Positions 34,654 to 42,870 of a DNA stretch of 43,970 nt are shown here, piece after piece. The position numbers and the translations under genes were made by a program. Position 1 is the first letter of the stretch. The number at the start of each line of letters is the position of its first letter. Origin of the DNA: Thermodesulfobacteriota bacterium (lineage in GTDB: Bacteria; Desulfobacterota_D; UBA1144; Nemesobacterales; CSP1-2); the NCBI GenBank assembly GCA_036397855.1, contig DASWID010000045.1:1-43970 (forward strand), in the 5' to 3' direction. The notes below the pieces were generated by a model. That model was not told where the DNA came from. It saw nothing but the letters and a program-made list of their open reading frames with translations, and did no database searches.

Positions 34654-37156
34654 TATCTTTTCCTGAAATCTCCTGAATTATTGGCAGTTCTATTATGAAG
34701 TTCGTTCCCCTCTCGGTATCACTGTATATTATAATGTTCCCATTGTGAGCTTCAATTATTTTATAGCTAACTGAGAGACCAAGCCCGGACCCTGTGTCTT
34801 TTGTCGTAAAGAAGGGGTCGAAAATCTTGGGGAGGTCTTCTTTTTTGATGCCAGGCCCATTATCTTCGAAACTTATAAATACATTATTTGGGCTTTCTTT
34901 TTGAAACCCTGTATTAATCCTGAGTTCACCGCCACAGGGCATTGCTTGAATAGAATTCATTATTACATTAATGAATACATGCCATATGTTATTTAGATCA
35001 GCCATGATTTTGGGAATCCGGTAATCTAGATTTTTAATGACCTCGATCTTATTATCAACAATCTGTTTTCTGGTTAAAGTCAAAACATCATCGATTAAGC
35101 TGTTAACATCAACAAGTCCAAAATTCGTTGATCCGGGCTTTGAAAACGCAAGCAAGCTATCTATCAATCTGTTTGTACGATCAACCTCGTGCTTAATGTA
35201 ATCAAGGTACTGTCGAATTAACGGAGATTCTTCTCGGTTCAAATTTTGTGATAAATAATATCTTGCACCTTCTATGATATTTAAAGGGTTTCGTATTTCA
35301 TGCGCAATTCCTGCTGCAAGTTGTCCTACAGCAGACATCTTCTCCGCCTGGATAAGCTGCGCTTGCGTTTCTCGAAGCTCTCTATTTTTTTCTTCTAACT
35401 TGTTTACGTAATCCTCAACCAATTTAAAAGCAAATGCGTTTTCAATAGCAATTGCAGTCTGGTTTGCCAGTGTCTTCAGTAGCTTCAAATCATAGCTTGT
35501 GTACATCAGTCCAGATTTCTTCTCTCCCAATGAAACAACACCTACCAACTCGTCCTTGAAGAAAAGCGGAATAATCAGTGAAGCTCTCAAAACAGAGAAG
35601 GTTTTTTTCAATTTTTCGCCATATATATAATATTTCTCTTCCGCAATCAAATCTTCTTTAAACATTTCTTTCTTTGAGCTATTTAATAAGAGGATTAACT
35701 TGTTATCGCTCTCGATGCTTAAACCATTTTTCTCCAAATCATCAATCGTCGTAGAATGAATCCTGTAACCATTTGTGCTTCGATCAAAAAGTAGAAGAGA
35801 GGCTGAGTTGATGAACATGGTTTCTGTAATAGTTTTAATAATTTTATTGGCTATTTCGTCAATATTAAGAATTGATGTCATGGCGTCGCTAAGATCAGAG
35901 ATTGTTTTATTGTAGTCATACCTTTTTCTAAAGAAAGCATTATCTAAAATGCTCTGAATTCGATTTCTGAGCGGATTAAGTGCTAACACAAGAAAGGCAC
36001 TTAAGATTAAAAAGAAAGCGGGATTTTTCCAACCGCCATGTTCAGCAAAAGCTATATTGAAACCAAGAACCATAAGAGCAAAAATTCCTACCACCAACCC
36101 TGTTAGGGAACCATAGACTAGTGTCTTTTGAATAATTACATCTATATCGAAGAGTTTATGCTTTGCGATAGCATAGCCTATTGAAAGAGGGAAAAATAAA
36201 ACGAGTATAGCTATGTAGTTAATATTACTAGCTCCATAAAAAACAACTGTCAAAGCAGCTACAGCAGGAAGAAAATAACCTAATACTGCACCTATCAACA
36301 CCACTTGGGCCCTTTGTTTATTTAACTCAGAATCAGGTCTTAAATAACTTACTGTTACAGAAGCCAGCATTGTTAGCGCCGCGAAAATTAAGTAAAACCA
36401 CATCACTGTATCTACCGTTTTCCACATACCAGGGTTATGAAGATAGATCAGTTGTAAAATGAATAATACGGATGAAAATAAAAAAGGAAGCAATATTATA
36501 CGTGGATACTTTTTAAATAATATCTTCTCATTAGGAAAAACTAAAGATAGATAAATCAAAAAAGACGGGCTAAAAATCTGAGCTAGATAGGACACATTTA
36601 CTGAATATATGAGTGAATAGTTGGTCTGATAATCAAAGTCTTCTATAAACCAAATCCCGATTGAAGAACAAAGCATTAAGAAGACCTTACTAGAAAGTAA
36701 ATTCGGTTTTAAAAGATAAACTAAAGCTCCTATTGTTAGAAAAATCAAACCAGTGACAAATTCTATTCCAAATACCTGCAAATAATCGCTAACGGTAAAT
36801 TTCATGGAAGGAAACGCGGCTTCGATAAAATTATTATCTCTTGAGAGTAGATAAGTTATAGGAGTACCTATGGGCTTCGCCGCGACGATATCATAAACCT
36901 CGTACGATCTTGATACTTCTCTTCCATCTACCTTAATAATTTGATCGTAAGATTTCAATCCAGATTTTCCACGCTCCGACCAACTAGGAAGGGTAACCTG
37001 ACTAACCAATAAGTTATTATAAATTAAAAAACCGGGGAAAGGTCTCCCCATCGATCTAAGTCCCTGAATTAGGCTATTTAAACTTAGAACAAGGGACAAG
37101 CCAATTATTATATACGCTATAACTTTAAATTTATCTTTATAAAATAAATAACTCAT
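34622..37156 (-). CDS. Membrane sensor histidine kinase with PDZ-like, multi-TM and GAF domains
   Basis: 844 residues. TM1 (about 13-32) leads to a PDZ-like extracytoplasmic segment (about 35-115; SGLKSYDQIIKVDGREV). About eight to nine helices follow (125-400), then a GAF domain (about 415-575), a coiled coil, and a kinase core with H619 in GIAHEIRNPLNIIEGA, N box NVIMNSIQAM, DNGPGI and GSGLGLSV. A large hydrophobic sensor region fits detection of a membrane-soluble or envelope signal. Its ATG overlaps the stop of the upstream reductase gene as ATGA, and its 3' end overlaps the hybrid kinase. Reductase, kinase and hybrid thus form one tightly coupled operon, which is an unusual metabolic-signalling link. 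Confidence 0.9.
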   Translation of the reverse strand: MSYLFYKDKFKVIAYIIIGLSLVLSLNSLIQGLRSMGRPFPGFLIYNNLLVSQVTLPSWSERGKSGLKSYDQIIKVDGREVSRSYEVYDIVAAKPIGTPITYLLSRDNNFIEAAFPSMKFTVSDYLQVFGIEFVTGLIFLTIGALVYLLKPNLLSSKVFLMLCSSIGIWFIEDFDYQTNYSLIYSVNVSYLAQIFSPSFLIYLSLVFPNEKILFKKYPRIILLPFLFSSVLFILQLIYLHNPGMWKTVDTVMWFYLIFAALTMLASVTVSYLRPDSELNKQRAQVVLIGAVLGYFLPAVAALTVVFYGASNINYIAILVLFFPLSIGYAIAKHKLFDIDVIIQKTLVYGSLTGLVVGIFALMVLGFNIAFAEHGGWKNPAFFLILSAFLVLALNPLRNRIQSILDNAFFRKRYDYNKTISDLSDAMTSILNIDEIANKIIKTITETMFINSASLLLFDRSTNGYRIHSTTIDDLEKNGLSIESDNKLILLLNSSKKEMFKEDLIAEEKYYIYGEKLKKTFSVLRASLIIPLFFKDELVGVVSLGEKKSGLMYTSYDLKLLKTLANQTAIAIENAFAFKLVEDYVNKLEEKNRELRETQAQLIQAEKMSAVGQLAAGIAHEIRNPLNIIEGARYYLSQNLNREESPLIRQYLDYIKHEVDRTNRLIDSLLAFSKPGSTNFGLVDVNSLIDDVLTLTRKQIVDNKIEVIKNLDYRIPKIMADLNNIWHVFINVIMNSIQAMPCGGELRINTGFQKESPNNVFISFEDNGPGIKKEDLPKIFDPFFTTKDTGSGLGLSVSYKIIEAHNGNIIIYSDTERGTNFIIELPIIQEISGKDSEGEKKTFSG

Positions 37157-38172
37157 TTTAATTCGAGAAGAGCATTAATCCCCCCGATATCATCGACCCA
37201 AAGTTTCAATTGTCTGAGTCCATCATCTATGCTAACTTTAGGCCGGTAATTTAATTCTCTGATTGCCTTTTCAACGCTATAATTTAAATTTCGACCCATC
37301 AGAGCAACAGCATATCTCGTCAAAGCAGGTGGATTTCTCGACTTTAATAACATCGCCCAAACTTCCATTACGGAGGCTAGTCCATAAGCAAAGAAATAGG
37401 GAAGGGATCTTACAGGTGACCATTTTATACCTAGACAGGAAAGAAGGCGCGAAATAAATTCCGAAAAGGTAATTTTGATATCATCATTTATAAAGAAAAC
37501 TTCTCCTCGAGCATCCTTGGTCTCACTCGCTAATATTATAGCATCGGTTAAGTTCTCGATATAACACAAAGAAATTAGATTATTTCCATCACCTATTAAG
37601 AATAGATCTCCGCAGATCGCTAATCGTAAAATTCTTGGAAGAATCACTTTGTCGCGGGGTCCCCATACTATGCACGGACGTATGATGACCGTCTCTAGCC
37701 TTCCTTCATGATTATATTTCAAGGCTAATTGTTCTGAAATGGCCTTTGTCTCACAGTAGGGATGCTTATATTTTTTGGGATAAGGATAACGTTCATCTAT
37801 CTCAATATGATTATCAAATTTCCAAACAACATCATTGCTACTTATAAAGACAACTCGTTGTACACCGCTTTCTTCACATGCCTTAAGCACGTTCCTCGTT
37901 CCCTCAACATTTACTCTATAGAATTCTTCTTTGCTTCCCCAGTCTCTGACCAAAGCCGCACAGTGAAATGCTAAGTCAACTCCCTTACTAATTTCTAAAA
38001 GAGAGTCGAAATCCAATAAATCCCCGTAATGAAGTTCTACTCCCAAACTCTCGAGCCTTTCAACGTCGCTAGTTTTCCTGACCAAGCATTTAACATAATC
38101 CCCCCTTGCTGCCAGCTTGCCTGCTAGATTTTCGCCTACAAACCCAGTCCCCCCAGTTAACATTACTTTCAT
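37153..38172 (-). CDS. NAD(P)-dependent extended SDR, 3-beta-HSD / epimerase-dehydratase type
   Basis: 339 residues. Rossmann motif GGTGFVGENLAGKLAARG (7-24), NAG-like AFHCAALVRDWGS, active-site S in VVFISSND and Y-x-x-x-K in YCETKAISEQ. VIIRPCIVWGPRD and the C-terminal LTRYAVALMGRNLNYSVEKA pattern place it near 3-beta-hydroxysteroid dehydrogenase-like reductases (OleD type) rather than sugar epimerases. Such enzymes reduce 2-alkyl-3-keto acids, and I recall that a ceramide-reductase of bacterial sphingolipid synthesis is also annotated as an epimerase/dehydratase. It is first in the operon with two kinases. Its natural partner may be the PilZ-oxoamine synthase upstream, whose product would carry a keto group (inference). 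Substrate unknown. Confidence 0.8.
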   Translation of the reverse strand: MKVMLTGGTGFVGENLAGKLAARGDYVKCLVRKTSDVERLESLGVELHYGDLLDFDSLLEISKGVDLAFHCAALVRDWGSKEEFYRVNVEGTRNVLKACEESGVQRVVFISSNDVVWKFDNHIEIDERYPYPKKYKHPYCETKAISEQLALKYNHEGRLETVIIRPCIVWGPRDKVILPRILRLAICGDLFLIGDGNNLISLCYIENLTDAIILASETKDARGEVFFINDDIKITFSEFISRLLSCLGIKWSPVRSLPYFFAYGLASVMEVWAMLLKSRNPPALTRYAVALMGRNLNYSVEKAIRELNYRPKVSIDDGLRQLKLWVDDIGGINALLELK

Positions 38173-38410
38173 TTCTGCATAGTCTTAAAACTTTGCGCTA
38201 GGCCTTACATCCTGAAAATTCGCATCCTTTTTTTTTGAGGATCAAACTCCCTTTTAAATTTTTTTTTAAAACCCCTAGTATCATATCTAAACCATATTTA
38301 ACGTAGCAAAGGTAGGAAAATAGCGAAAATTCCAACAGCCATATACGGAAACATCGTAAGAAATTCCATTATTACCATTGGCTTAGTTTTCTAATGAATT
38401 ATTATGCTTG
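38173..38410. other. Leader/intergenic region of the reductase-kinase operon, no gene
   Basis: AT-rich DNA with T8-T10 runs (38226-38275) between the structured leader and the reductase start (minus strand). No open frame. The long T/A runs may include a terminator-like region in minus sense or a slow-transcription zone following the putative riboswitch. Confidence 0.4.
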
Positions 38411-38530
38411 TTATTTCGGCAACCCGATTAACCTAGATTATTTGATCCCTGAGGTGTTGGGAATTGGTCCCCCATCCTTTCGACTGACTACCCGTTTCGG
38501 TAGTAGAACATGTACCTGAAAAACTATTGT
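38411..38530 (-). ncRNA. Structured leader, possible divergent c-di-GMP-I (GEMM-like) riboswitch
   Basis: In minus sense it contains CTACC-gaaacg-GGTAG, then GTC-agtcgaaaggatgggg-GAC with a cgaaag loop, TCCC-...-GGGA, and a 3' block atcgggttgccgaa. The order (GAAA-loop helix, GGGAC-like stretch, ATCC-like helix, GGGTTGCCGA at the 3' side) resembles c-di-GMP-I riboswitches. The canonical GCAAAGCC core is not present, so the assignment is uncertain. It lies in the leader of the reductase-kinase operon, next to a PilZ gene. Confidence 0.35.
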
Positions 38531-38688
38531 TTAAAGACTAAATAATAATTCAATTTTTTGTGAATTAAATAAGACAAGCTGGACTTATACAGAATCCTTT
38601 TAACTATTAATTGTTCTACAGAAACATCCATAAACTTATGAATAAACCTAAAATATTTCTTCAAAAAGACGGTAAAAAATATTCTTAT

Positions 38689-40323
38689 TCATGCAGCAAA
38701 TGATGAAAAACGACAATGATCCAAATCTAGAATATTGAATTCTCTTCCAACTTTTTCTAAAACCTCTAGAGTCTTATCCAAATCTTGTTTAGTATGGGTC
38801 GCCATAATGCTTAATCTGAAACGTTCTTCTCCTTTTGGCACAGCGGGATAAGGAACAGCGTTTAAAAAAATCCCTTCCTCATATATCCTTTTACTCATTT
38901 TTCTGAGCGTCAAACTATCTCCAATAATGATTGGAATTATAGCCGATTCGGTGTTTCCAACATTAAAGCCGATGGATTGAAGATTTCCTTTCATATATTT
39001 TATATTTCTCCATAAGTGATCATGCATTTCTGTCTCATTCTCCATAACTTCAATCGCTGCTAGTGCCGCTGCTGCTACAGCCGGCGGCAGGTTAATGGAG
39101 AAAAATCCTGATCTTGCATAGTACCTCAAGTAATTTACAACTTCACTTGAAGAAGCAACAAAGCCACCTAAGGCGCCTAAAGCTTTACTCAAAGTGCCCA
39201 TAACTATATCTACTTTACCCTCTATTTTAAAATGACTGGGGGTACCTTTACCTCTCTCTCCTATGACTCCGGTTGCATGAGCCTCATCAACCATGACTTT
39301 TGCACCGTACTGGTGAGCAACTTCAGTTATTTGGTCAAGAGGCGCAATATCACCATCCATACTGTATACACCATCAACTACTACTAATATACCGTTGTAT
39401 TTCTTCTCTGTTCTTTCCAAGACATCCTTCAGACTATCAATATTGGAATGTTTAAAACTTCTGAAAAAACCACCACTAAGCATACAACCATCTATAATGC
39501 TCGCATGTGCAAGCCTATCTATAATTACTGCGTCTCCTTTCTTTACTAAAGCAGATATGCACCCTACGTTAGTTGCATATCCTGTGGGAAAGACTGCCGC
39601 GTCCTCACAGCCTTTCATCCGGGCTAATCTAATTTCCAGTTCTCTATGTATATCATATGTCCCTGAAAGAAGTGCAGCACCCTCCGAGCCTGTTCCGTAT
39701 ACCCTGGTTGATTCTAAAGCAGCTTTTACTACTTTTGGATGTGTTGAAAGACCCAGATAGTTGCAACTTCCCATCATGACCATTTCTCTTACTTCACCAA
39801 AGTTTTTATCAAAGACCTCAACTCTATTTTTACAAGCTGTTATGAGAGGTATTCTATATTTATCAAAGCCTTTCTGGATAATATCTTCCATAAATTGGCT
39901 GAATGGTTTAGTCTTGTAAAATAAGTCTTTGTCTGAATTATCAACAAAATCTGCTAACGAGAGGTTATCAGAATTTATTTTTGTAGAACATTCCTCTATG
40001 GATTCCTGTAATCTCCTCTTATCTGCTTCAAACATAGTCTTAAATTCCACTCCCATCCCCAAATGGTCACCTAATCTTACTTTCTGGGCTTCTTTAATCC
40101 ATTTAATCTCGCTATATGCTTTTAGGGCTGTAACATCTTTGGGAAACCTAAATTCAAGAAGTATTTTTGTTCCAGGCTGTAGTAGTTGTTTGGATTCAAC
40201 AAACATTCCATAGGGGGAAATATCCCTTGCATGTCCAATTAATTGGCCATTGGTTCTTGACACAACTTTAATGTCCGAAAATGTGGTTCTCGAGCACCTC
40301 CTGCGTTCTAAACTCAATGTCAT
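38689..40323 (-). CDS. PilZ domain fused to PLP-dependent alpha-oxoamine synthase (AONS/KBL/SPT fold)
   Basis: 544 residues. The PilZ domain (about 1-112) has both c-di-GMP-binding motifs: RxxxR (R8, R12) and DxSxxG (D34-S36-G39). The C-terminal domain (about 150-530) is a fold-type I PLP enzyme of the alpha-oxoamine synthase family (8-amino-7-oxononanoate synthase, 2-amino-3-ketobutyrate CoA ligase, serine palmitoyltransferase, CqsA/LqsA). Visible are GSCNYLGLSTHP, the stacking H273 in LAHASIIDG, D346 and H349 in VDEAHATGVIG, and PLP lysine K380 in GTLSKALGALGG. Such enzymes condense an amino acid with an acyl-CoA. c-di-GMP should gate activity directly (inference). The next operon encodes a 3-beta-HSD-type reductase. 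Substrate unknown. Confidence 0.9.
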   Translation of the reverse strand: MTLSLERRRCSRTTFSDIKVVSRTNGQLIGHARDISPYGMFVESKQLLQPGTKILLEFRFPKDVTALKAYSEIKWIKEAQKVRLGDHLGMGVEFKTMFEADKRRLQESIEECSTKINSDNLSLADFVDNSDKDLFYKTKPFSQFMEDIIQKGFDKYRIPLITACKNRVEVFDKNFGEVREMVMMGSCNYLGLSTHPKVVKAALESTRVYGTGSEGAALLSGTYDIHRELEIRLARMKGCEDAAVFPTGYATNVGCISALVKKGDAVIIDRLAHASIIDGCMLSGGFFRSFKHSNIDSLKDVLERTEKKYNGILVVVDGVYSMDGDIAPLDQITEVAHQYGAKVMVDEAHATGVIGERGKGTPSHFKIEGKVDIVMGTLSKALGALGGFVASSSEVVNYLRYYARSGFFSINLPPAVAAAALAAIEVMENETEMHDHLWRNIKYMKGNLQSIGFNVGNTESAIIPIIIGDSLTLRKMSKRIYEEGIFLNAVPYPAVPKGEERFRLSIMATHTKQDLDKTLEVLEKVGREFNILDLDHCRFSSFAA

Positions 40324-40615
40324 TTTAGATATCCCCTCTTACCTTTATATTCTCAAACATAATAAAAATGGATTTTGAAAGTCATTACTATCGCATCTAA
40401 GAACTCCAAATAATTTCGCCTGCTACACCTTCCTACAACACTCTGTCATAAAAGACAAAGGTTTTAAATTAAGAAGCTTAGAAAATCCGTTTTAATTATA
40501 ACTTTCTTTTAACTATCGGAAAAGTAATAATTTAAACTTGTAGGGATATTAAACAAATAAAAAAAACACATTATTTATATTAATGACAAAAAGTTACATT
40601 TTACATTATATAAGA

Positions 40616-42484
40616 CTAAAGTTGCTCTTCGTGGAACCATGCTCTTTGCTTTAGGCTACTAGAGCCAGTCCATGTCCTAATGATTGAATCCAATGTAAAC
40701 ACAAATCTACCTTGGATAGCAAATGGAGCTTTTGGAGGATCAGCCGCTCCTATTGATGGAACTACCCCTTCAATAAAGGCTCTTTGACTAAGAAGATCAT
40801 CCAGACCATCACCCGCTATCACGACGCTGCCGATTAGATCAAACCAGAGGTGATCTAATATCTTCCAGGTAAGAGTACCCTCTAACTCTGTGCCAAGAAA
40901 TCTATTAACTTTAGGCAAGGGTGTTACGGGATCGAGACTTAAAGCATCACTTTCATCCACCCATGCGAATAAGACTTGAGGCGTAAAATAAAGGGGATCA
41001 AGTAATTTCATTGTAGTCCAAGTCCTGATATAGCCCGAGTTTATTACACTACCCTCAACTGCATATATATTCGGTATCATATGTTTAAATAAAAGGTTAT
41101 CGACTGTATAAGCGTTATTGAAAAAAATTGCGCTACCTTCTAATCTATCAGGGGTTTTTGCATCATCACCACTAGCCCAACCAAATTCAGCGAGAATTAG
41201 ATCTATAAAGCTTGGGGTTGGTTCATAACCGACCCTAGCGGCAAGAAGAAAATTTTCAGGCGATATATCGATAGCGTCACTTCCTACGATGACTGGTAAG
41301 GGTTCTTCTAAGTTATTTACTTTTCCAAAAAGGTCCTGGAATTCGAAAGTAGCAAAAAAGCGATCAAACTTATACTTTGTATATAATGACCAATTTACAG
41401 TGTTATCAAGATCTCCGGTAAGACCACTACTAACATCAAAGCCGTTCTGATTTACAAGAAATACATACCCTCCGAGTTCCAGGCTTTCACCTTGATATAA
41501 AGAACCGAATCCTACCTCCCATCCTTTTCCATCCGCTCCATTAGCTATTGTTCTCCCTTGACTGAGTCTGTCAATTACGACGGAAAAAAGTAGATTTTCC
41601 CAGCGCTTATCCATAAGAGCAAAGGGTGTAGTGTCAAACTCAAACCTATCCACAATACTCCCAAAATCCTGATCAGGCATGCTCCCTGCATTGTTTAAGA
41701 TTCCCAGCCCCCAGTCAAATGGCTGTCTCCCCACCCATAGTTCACCAACTTTTATCCCCCCTATCGGAATTCCGGCCACCATATAAAGCGACCTGATATC
41801 AACCAAATCTATATCTGTATTGACTGGTGAAAGTATCTCTCCCGTGAACGTATCTGTTACCTCCCTAAGAATTGAACCGCGGAATGAATCTCCCGGGCTC
41901 GGGGCTTCAAAGAATTTTCCGGACACGCTAGCGTCGCCTAAACCACCCCAAATTATATTTTTTGCAATATCAAACTGACTACGAAGTGACAAATTATCAC
42001 TAATTTCAATCATGGGAGAAAGAAGCAATCTCGAATCGACAAAAAAAATGTCATCGTCTTGACCGGGAACGGCACCCGCAAATGTAGCATCTTTAAATAC
42101 AAATCCTCTAGTTCGATAATAACTGGGAAAATCAGTGTTAAATTTTATTTTTCTCAACAATGGGCTCAATGAATCTAATTTTCTTGTCACAAAATCTTCG
42201 AGTGTTTTCTCATCAACTCCCTTTTCGGTTTCCAGATCTTTAATCTTTTCTTTGTCGGCTTCTCTACTGGCTTCGAGTCCCTCAATCTTTCTACGAAGCT
42301 CTTCAATCTGCGTCTGACTCCGTTTCTGTATTTCTTCGATCATCTTCTGATTCTGCTTCTGAATTTCTTGAACCTGCTCTTTAAGAGCTTCTATTTCTTG
42401 TTTCGGAGTTTGTGCCTCTGAGCTTCGGTCACATATCGTGATTATTAACAATAAACCGACGGCTAATATTAAAATTACCTTCAT
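40616..42484 (-). CDS. Putative outer-membrane beta-barrel protein with N-terminal coiled coil
   Basis: About 622 residues from the preferred ATG 42484; the frame is open to 42547. A signal sequence MKVILILAVGLLLIITICDR is followed by a coiled coil rich in EIQKQNQKMIEEIQKR and KIEGLE repeats (about 30-95 of the mature start). Beyond that the sequence shows alternating polar/aromatic strands with many W, Y, F and G turns and asymmetrical repeats such as RSQFDIAKNI and LWVGRQPFDWGLGIL, as in alginate-export or porin-like barrels. The coiled coil resembles the trimeric stalk of S-layer-tethering or Omp-alpha-like proteins. The family was not recognised. Role may be export or uptake of a polymer or lipid, or cell-envelope tethering. 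Confidence 0.6.
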   Translation of the reverse strand: MKVILILAVGLLLIITICDRSSEAQTPKQEIEALKEQVQEIQKQNQKMIEEIQKRSQTQIEELRRKIEGLEASREADKEKIKDLETEKGVDEKTLEDFVTRKLDSLSPLLRKIKFNTDFPSYYRTRGFVFKDATFAGAVPGQDDDIFFVDSRLLLSPMIEISDNLSLRSQFDIAKNIIWGGLGDASVSGKFFEAPSPGDSFRGSILREVTDTFTGEILSPVNTDIDLVDIRSLYMVAGIPIGGIKVGELWVGRQPFDWGLGILNNAGSMPDQDFGSIVDRFEFDTTPFALMDKRWENLLFSVVIDRLSQGRTIANGADGKGWEVGFGSLYQGESLELGGYVFLVNQNGFDVSSGLTGDLDNTVNWSLYTKYKFDRFFATFEFQDLFGKVNNLEEPLPVIVGSDAIDISPENFLLAARVGYEPTPSFIDLILAEFGWASGDDAKTPDRLEGSAIFFNNAYTVDNLLFKHMIPNIYAVEGSVINSGYIRTWTTMKLLDPLYFTPQVLFAWVDESDALSLDPVTPLPKVNRFLGTELEGTLTWKILDHLWFDLIGSVVIAGDGLDDLLSQRAFIEGVVPSIGAADPPKAPFAIQGRFVFTLDSIIRTWTGSSSLKQRAWFHEEQL

Positions 42485-42547
42485 TCTTAAGTGTTCTAAT
42501 CTTGTATAAATATGAGCCAATATAATATATTTGCTATATGATTTCAA

Positions 42548-42800
42548 GTAATACTTTAATTTCTGTTTTAAATCAGCTTAAATACACAACAATTTTTGTT
42601 TAAGTGCAAAGGACATCATGCGTTGAGAAGCCTCCTATGTATTGGCCTCGCGTTGATCGTAATAGTCTTTATATATTATATAATTCATGAAAGCAAAGGT
42701 TAGAAACACCCTAGTACAAAATCAATAATAGTTTTAACATTGATTCCTTCGCTCCCATTGTTACTATAAGCCTAAAGTTTTAAATGCCGGCAAAGTAAGT
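42548..42800. other. Intergenic, no gene
   Basis: AT-rich spacer between the barrel gene and the HD-GYP gene (both minus). No open frame or repeat copy; likely holds the barrel gene promoter. Confidence 0.4.
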
Positions 42801-42826
42801 TTTTATAAAACGGGCTTCTTTCCCGT
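42801..42826 (-). terminator. Intrinsic terminator of the HD-GYP gene
   Basis: In minus sense ACGGG-aaagaag-CCCGT is followed at once by TTTTATAAAAAC. It lies 45 bases beyond the stop of the HD-GYP regulator. The stem is only 5 base pairs, so moderate strength. Confidence 0.5.
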
Positions 42827-42870
42827 CAGGATTTCCGTTGATCCTAAATGTGCACGGAAATAAGTTTAAA

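Noticed and set aside
39395-39760. 121-residue plus-strand open frame inside the PilZ-oxoamine synthase gene
   Set aside because: Antisense shadow of the PLP domain, no motif of its own.
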